Origin: Limnohabitans sp.
GTDB lineage: Bacteria; Pseudomonadota; Gammaproteobacteria; Burkholderiales; Burkholderiaceae_C
Reading direction: 5' to 3'
Length of the DNA stretch: 8,512 bases
Assembly (NCBI GenBank): GCA_015657605.1
Contig: JACDQO010000060.1
Location: 1 to 8,512 of the forward strand
Positions 6,266 through 8,512 of this stretch are shown piece by piece. Under the pieces are notes generated by a model. The model saw only the letters and a list, made by a program, of their open reading frames with translations, was not told where the DNA came from and made no database searches. Position 1 is the first letter of the stretch. Every line of letters begins with the position of its first letter. The translations under genes and the position numbers were made by a program.

Positions 6266-6754
6266 ATGCAGCGGTTCAACGCCAAGCCCCAGAAACTGGG
6301 CTTTGCCCCCCAAACACATCGCTTTCAAATGGCCAAGAGCCGAGGCTGGACCTTGACCGAAATGCTGGTTTGTTTGGCGCTGCTGGGCATACTGGCCGCG
6401 TTGGCCCTACCCGCCTACCAAGAACAACAGCGACTGGCTCGCCGCAGCGACGGTCAGGCCGCCTTGTTGCAGCTGCAAACCGACCAAGCCCGTTGGCGCA
6501 GCATGCACGACAGCCATGCCCAAAGCCTCACGGCCTTGGGCTGGCCGAGTGACCTGTCTCCACTGGGGCATTACCGTGTGCGCCTGATTGAAAGCACGGC
6601 GGACGCATTCACCGCACAGGCGGTTGCCGTGGGTGCTCAAGCCGCAGACCACGCCTGCACACCCTTGCAGTTGCGCTGGCAAGGCAGTGCCCATGTGGTG
6701 TTGGGTGCAGGCGCATCGCCTGACAGCGATGTGGCGCGCTGCTGGCGACGTTAG
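6266..6754 (+). CDS. PilE-like type IV minor pilin
   Basis: The 162-residue prepilin carries a 27-residue leader ending in SRG, then G|WTLTEMLVCLALLGILAALALPAYQEQ. Cleavage is expected at G27/W28, with the conserved Glu at mature +5 (E32). Trp at +1 in place of the usual methylated Phe is uncommon. The segment RRSDGQAALLQLQTDQARW matches PilE-family minor pilins, as does the C-terminal Cys pair (C131 and C159, the latter in CW near the end), which should form the disulfide-bonded loop. It lacks the acidic D-x-N-x-N-G loop seen in its neighbours. It is the first gene of a tight plus-strand operon: its stop is 4 bases before the next ATG. It could fill the place of PilE or of a missing PilV in the minor-pilin complex (inference). 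The start is supported by the Shine-Dalgarno at 6253-6258. Confidence 0.88.
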   Translation: MQRFNAKPQKLGFAPQTHRFQMAKSRGWTLTEMLVCLALLGILAALALPAYQEQQRLARRSDGQAALLQLQTDQARWRSMHDSHAQSLTALGWPSDLSPLGHYRVRLIESTADAFTAQAVAVGAQAADHACTPLQLRWQGSAHVVLGAGASPDSDVARCWRR

Positions 6755-6758
6755 CGCC

Positions 6759-7382
6759 ATGGCCAAAACCATTCAAAAAGGGGAAACCTTGATGGGCCTG
6801 ATGGTGGGCTTGTCGGTGGGCTTGGTCGTACTGGCCGGAGGCAGCAGCCTGCTGAGCCAGCAATTGCGGGGGCACCGGATGGCCTGGCAAGACAGCCATC
6901 TGAACCATGAATTGCGCGTCGCCGCAGACTGGATGGGCCGCGAACTGCGCAAGACCCAATACTCGGCCACCGCATGGGCGACCCGCTCCCCCACGCTCTG
7001 CGATGACACTTTTTGCGATGGCTTCGAAGACTTCAGCATCGAAGGCGACTGGATCGATTTCAGCCACGACCGCAACCACAACGGCGAACAAGACAACGAC
7101 GAATGCATGGGTTTTCGCCTGTCGGGCACCACATTGCACGCCAAAAGATCTTGCAGCGCCAGCGGAGATTGGCAGGCCATCACCCACAGCCAAACCGTGC
7201 ACATCACCGACTTGGCATGGCAACTGCAATGCGAGGCGCACCATGGCTGGCTGCGCCGCAGCGTCCAGATGACCCTCAAAGCCCAATGGCCCAGCGATGC
7301 GTCTCGGCACATCACCTTGTCCAAGACGGTGCACTTGCGCAACGACATACCGGGCAGCCAACAAGCGCTGTTTTGCCCATGA
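6759..7382 (+). CDS. PilW-like (GspJ-type) type IV minor pilin
   Basis: The 207-residue product starts at ATG 6759, 4 bases after the previous stop, without an obvious Shine-Dalgarno; translational coupling is likely. An 8-residue leader (MAKTIQKG) precedes ETLMGLMVGLSVGLVVLAGG, whose MVGLxVGLVVLAG pattern is typical of PilW. Compared with the usual G|xSLVELMVGL, the Glu at mature +5 is a Gly (G13 of the precursor), and Glu appears at +1 instead. The body contains QLRGHRMAW, then WMGRELRK. A Cys pair (CDDTFC) precedes an acidic loop, DRNHNGEQDNDE (D104-E115), which resembles a Ca2+-binding EF-hand loop. The end overlaps the start of the next gene by 4 bases (ATGA). Function: inner-membrane minor pilin in the pilus priming complex, inferred from family and operon. 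It could instead be another GspJ-type pseudopilin. Confidence 0.82.
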   Translation: MAKTIQKGETLMGLMVGLSVGLVVLAGGSSLLSQQLRGHRMAWQDSHLNHELRVAADWMGRELRKTQYSATAWATRSPTLCDDTFCDGFEDFSIEGDWIDFSHDRNHNGEQDNDECMGFRLSGTTLHAKRSCSASGDWQAITHSQTVHITDLAWQLQCEAHHGWLRRSVQMTLKAQWPSDASRHITLSKTVHLRNDIPGSQQALFCP

Positions 7383-8512
7383 AAGTGCCCATGACCGCTT
7401 GCCCCTCGTGTTCCAGACAAAACGGCGCTGTCACTTTGATGGTGGCCGTTGGCTTGGTGATGTTGGCCAGTCTGACCAGTTTGTACAGCGCCCGCACCGT
7501 GCTGTTCGACCAACTCGCCAGCCAAAACCATGCCCGCGCCGCGCAAGCGCGTTTGGCCGCAGCCATGGCTCTGGCCCAAGCCCAAAGCACTGCCGCGAGC
7601 ATGCCTTTGACCGACTGGTTGCCGGTTCAAGCGGCCTGCCCCCCAGGCGTGTCGGGTTTGGGCTGGCAATGCAGCCACATAGGTACCGCGCAGCACCCAG
7701 ACATGCCGACAGTACAAGGGCAAGTCACCGCCGTGCGCGATTTGCTGATGTCGCCCCATGTCATCACCCTGCATGCCAGCGCCAGCCACAGTGGCCAGGG
7801 CAGCCAAGCCCGCATGCGCGAGAGCCTGTTTGTGCCGGCCCTGGCACCGGCCCCCAGCTTGGCCAGCCCAGCGGCTGTGGTCACCCAAGGCTGCATCAGT
7901 GAAGCGTTGGGAGCCCAGCTGCAGATCTGCCCTTTGGTGAGCCGAGGTGAAAGCTGCAGCGGCACAGCCCAAGCCCCGGTGGTTCAAAGCCATTTTGTGG
8001 CGGACACCAATGGCAATGGCCTCATTTCCACGGCCGAAAGAAACGCCTGCTTGGCACTGCGCACGGTCAGCATGCCCGGCGGGGGCACCCGCACCGGCCC
8101 CAGCACGGCCGGAACGCGCAACCCCTGCCAGCGCAAAGCTTGGTCCAGCGTGTTGGGTTCGATTGAAGACGCGCAGTTGAAAGCTTGGTCCCAGGCTCAG
8201 GAGCGAAACGGCCTGACCGCGCAGACCTCCCCTCCTCGATCTATTTATTGGATCGACAGCCCAGCGGATTGGCACACCAGTGTGGGCACCCCAGAGATTC
8301 CGGCTTTGCTGGTGTTTTCAGCCTTGGCCTGCGCCCAGCGGTGTCCACGCATCGGTGCAGGGGTGCGCATCATGGGCAGCGTGTTGCTGGACTCGGGCTG
8401 CAACGACGAAAAAATGCGCGGCTGGGAAGGCGGCCGCATCGAAGGCCAACTGGTGGTCGAATCGGGCATGCCCGAGTGGCGCTCGGGCACGGTTGTGGCC
8501 ACCCCACAAGGC
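7379..8512 (+). CDS. PilX-like type IV pilus protein, enlarged, cut by window edge
   Basis: A single open frame runs from ATG 7379 (4-base overlap with the previous stop) to the right edge: 378 codons with no stop. The N-terminus has leader MKVPMTACPSCSRQNG, then G|AVTLMVAVGLVMLASLTSLYS. This is a PilX-like membrane helix without Glu at +5 (Met there), followed by an Ala/Gln-rich amphipathic helix (SQNHARAAQARLAAAMALAQ). PilX/GspK-type proteins commonly lack this Glu. Beyond about residue 90 lies a large Cys-containing region that is not part of ordinary PilX proteins (about 170-200 residues). It includes a near-perfect EF-hand loop, DTNGNGLISTAE (D209-E220), and a C-terminal part with PALLVFSALAC, GAGVRIMGSVLLDSGC and GRIEGQLVVESG. 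The role of that region is unknown; it may be the exposed or tip-facing part (inference). The C-terminus is beyond the window. Confidence 0.75.
   Translation, partial: MKVPMTACPSCSRQNGAVTLMVAVGLVMLASLTSLYSARTVLFDQLASQNHARAAQARLAAAMALAQAQSTAASMPLTDWLPVQAACPPGVSGLGWQCSHIGTAQHPDMPTVQGQVTAVRDLLMSPHVITLHASASHSGQGSQARMRESLFVPALAPAPSLASPAAVVTQGCISEALGAQLQICPLVSRGESCSGTAQAPVVQSHFVADTNGNGLISTAERNACLALRTVSMPGGGTRTGPSTAGTRNPCQRKAWSSVLGSIEDAQLKAWSQAQERNGLTAQTSPPRSIYWIDSPADWHTSVGTPEIPALLVFSALACAQRCPRIGAGVRIMGSVLLDSGCNDEKMRGWEGGRIEGQLVVESGMPEWRSGTVVATPQG

Noticed and set aside
6773..8275. 500-codon minus-strand open frame opposite the PilW- and PilX-like genes
   Set aside because: The opposite strand carries overlapping, family-like pilin genes with prepilin signatures, and this frame has no recognisable motif.

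Overview
The window looks like a chromosomal segment of a betaproteobacterium, most likely Burkholderiales (Comamonadaceae-like). I infer this from the GC-rich coding sequence, the glyA-nrdR gene pair, the large DUF349 protein and the style of the type IV minor pilins. This placement comes from recognising protein families by eye; no search was run. I found no defence system, insertion sequence, phage gene, CRISPR array, tRNA or rRNA. It appears to be ordinary core genome with some odd details.

Layout: (1) 1-2479, minus strand: most of a large DUF349-repeat protein whose 3' end lies beyond the left edge. It has an Ala/Pro-rich linker and a striking Arg/Gly-rich tail. (2) 2480-2856: divergent intergenic region with an AT-rich island holding inverted repeats. 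It probably carries the promoters of both flanking genes. (3) 2857-3624, plus: a membrane-anchored lytic transglycosylase (SLT fold). (4) About 3625-3780, plus: a structured RNA candidate, best read as 6S RNA (ssrS), between the transglycosylase and glyA. (5) 3870-5115, plus: glyA (serine hydroxymethyltransferase), full length but broken by one extra base near 4218. (6) 5128-5577, plus: nrdR, 12 bases after glyA. (7) 5599-6174, minus: a FimT/GspH-type pseudopilin, convergent with nrdR. (8) 6175-6265: short divergent promoter region. (9) 6266 to the right edge, plus: a tightly packed minor-pilin operon (PilE-like, PilW-like, PilX-like), the last gene running off the window.

How they fit together: GlyA makes glycine and 5,10-methylene-tetrahydrofolate, which feeds thymidylate synthesis. 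NrdR represses ribonucleotide reductase genes according to ATP/dATP, so the pair links one-carbon and deoxynucleotide supply. The FimT/PilE/PilW/PilX-like proteins are expected to form the priming or tip complex of a type IV pilus. Three of these four pilins contain a D-x-N-x-N-G acidic loop of the EF-hand type, and the PilW- and PilX-like proteins both lack the usual Glu at mature position 5. These are the most interesting protein-level observations, together with the possible 6S RNA and the glyA frameshift.
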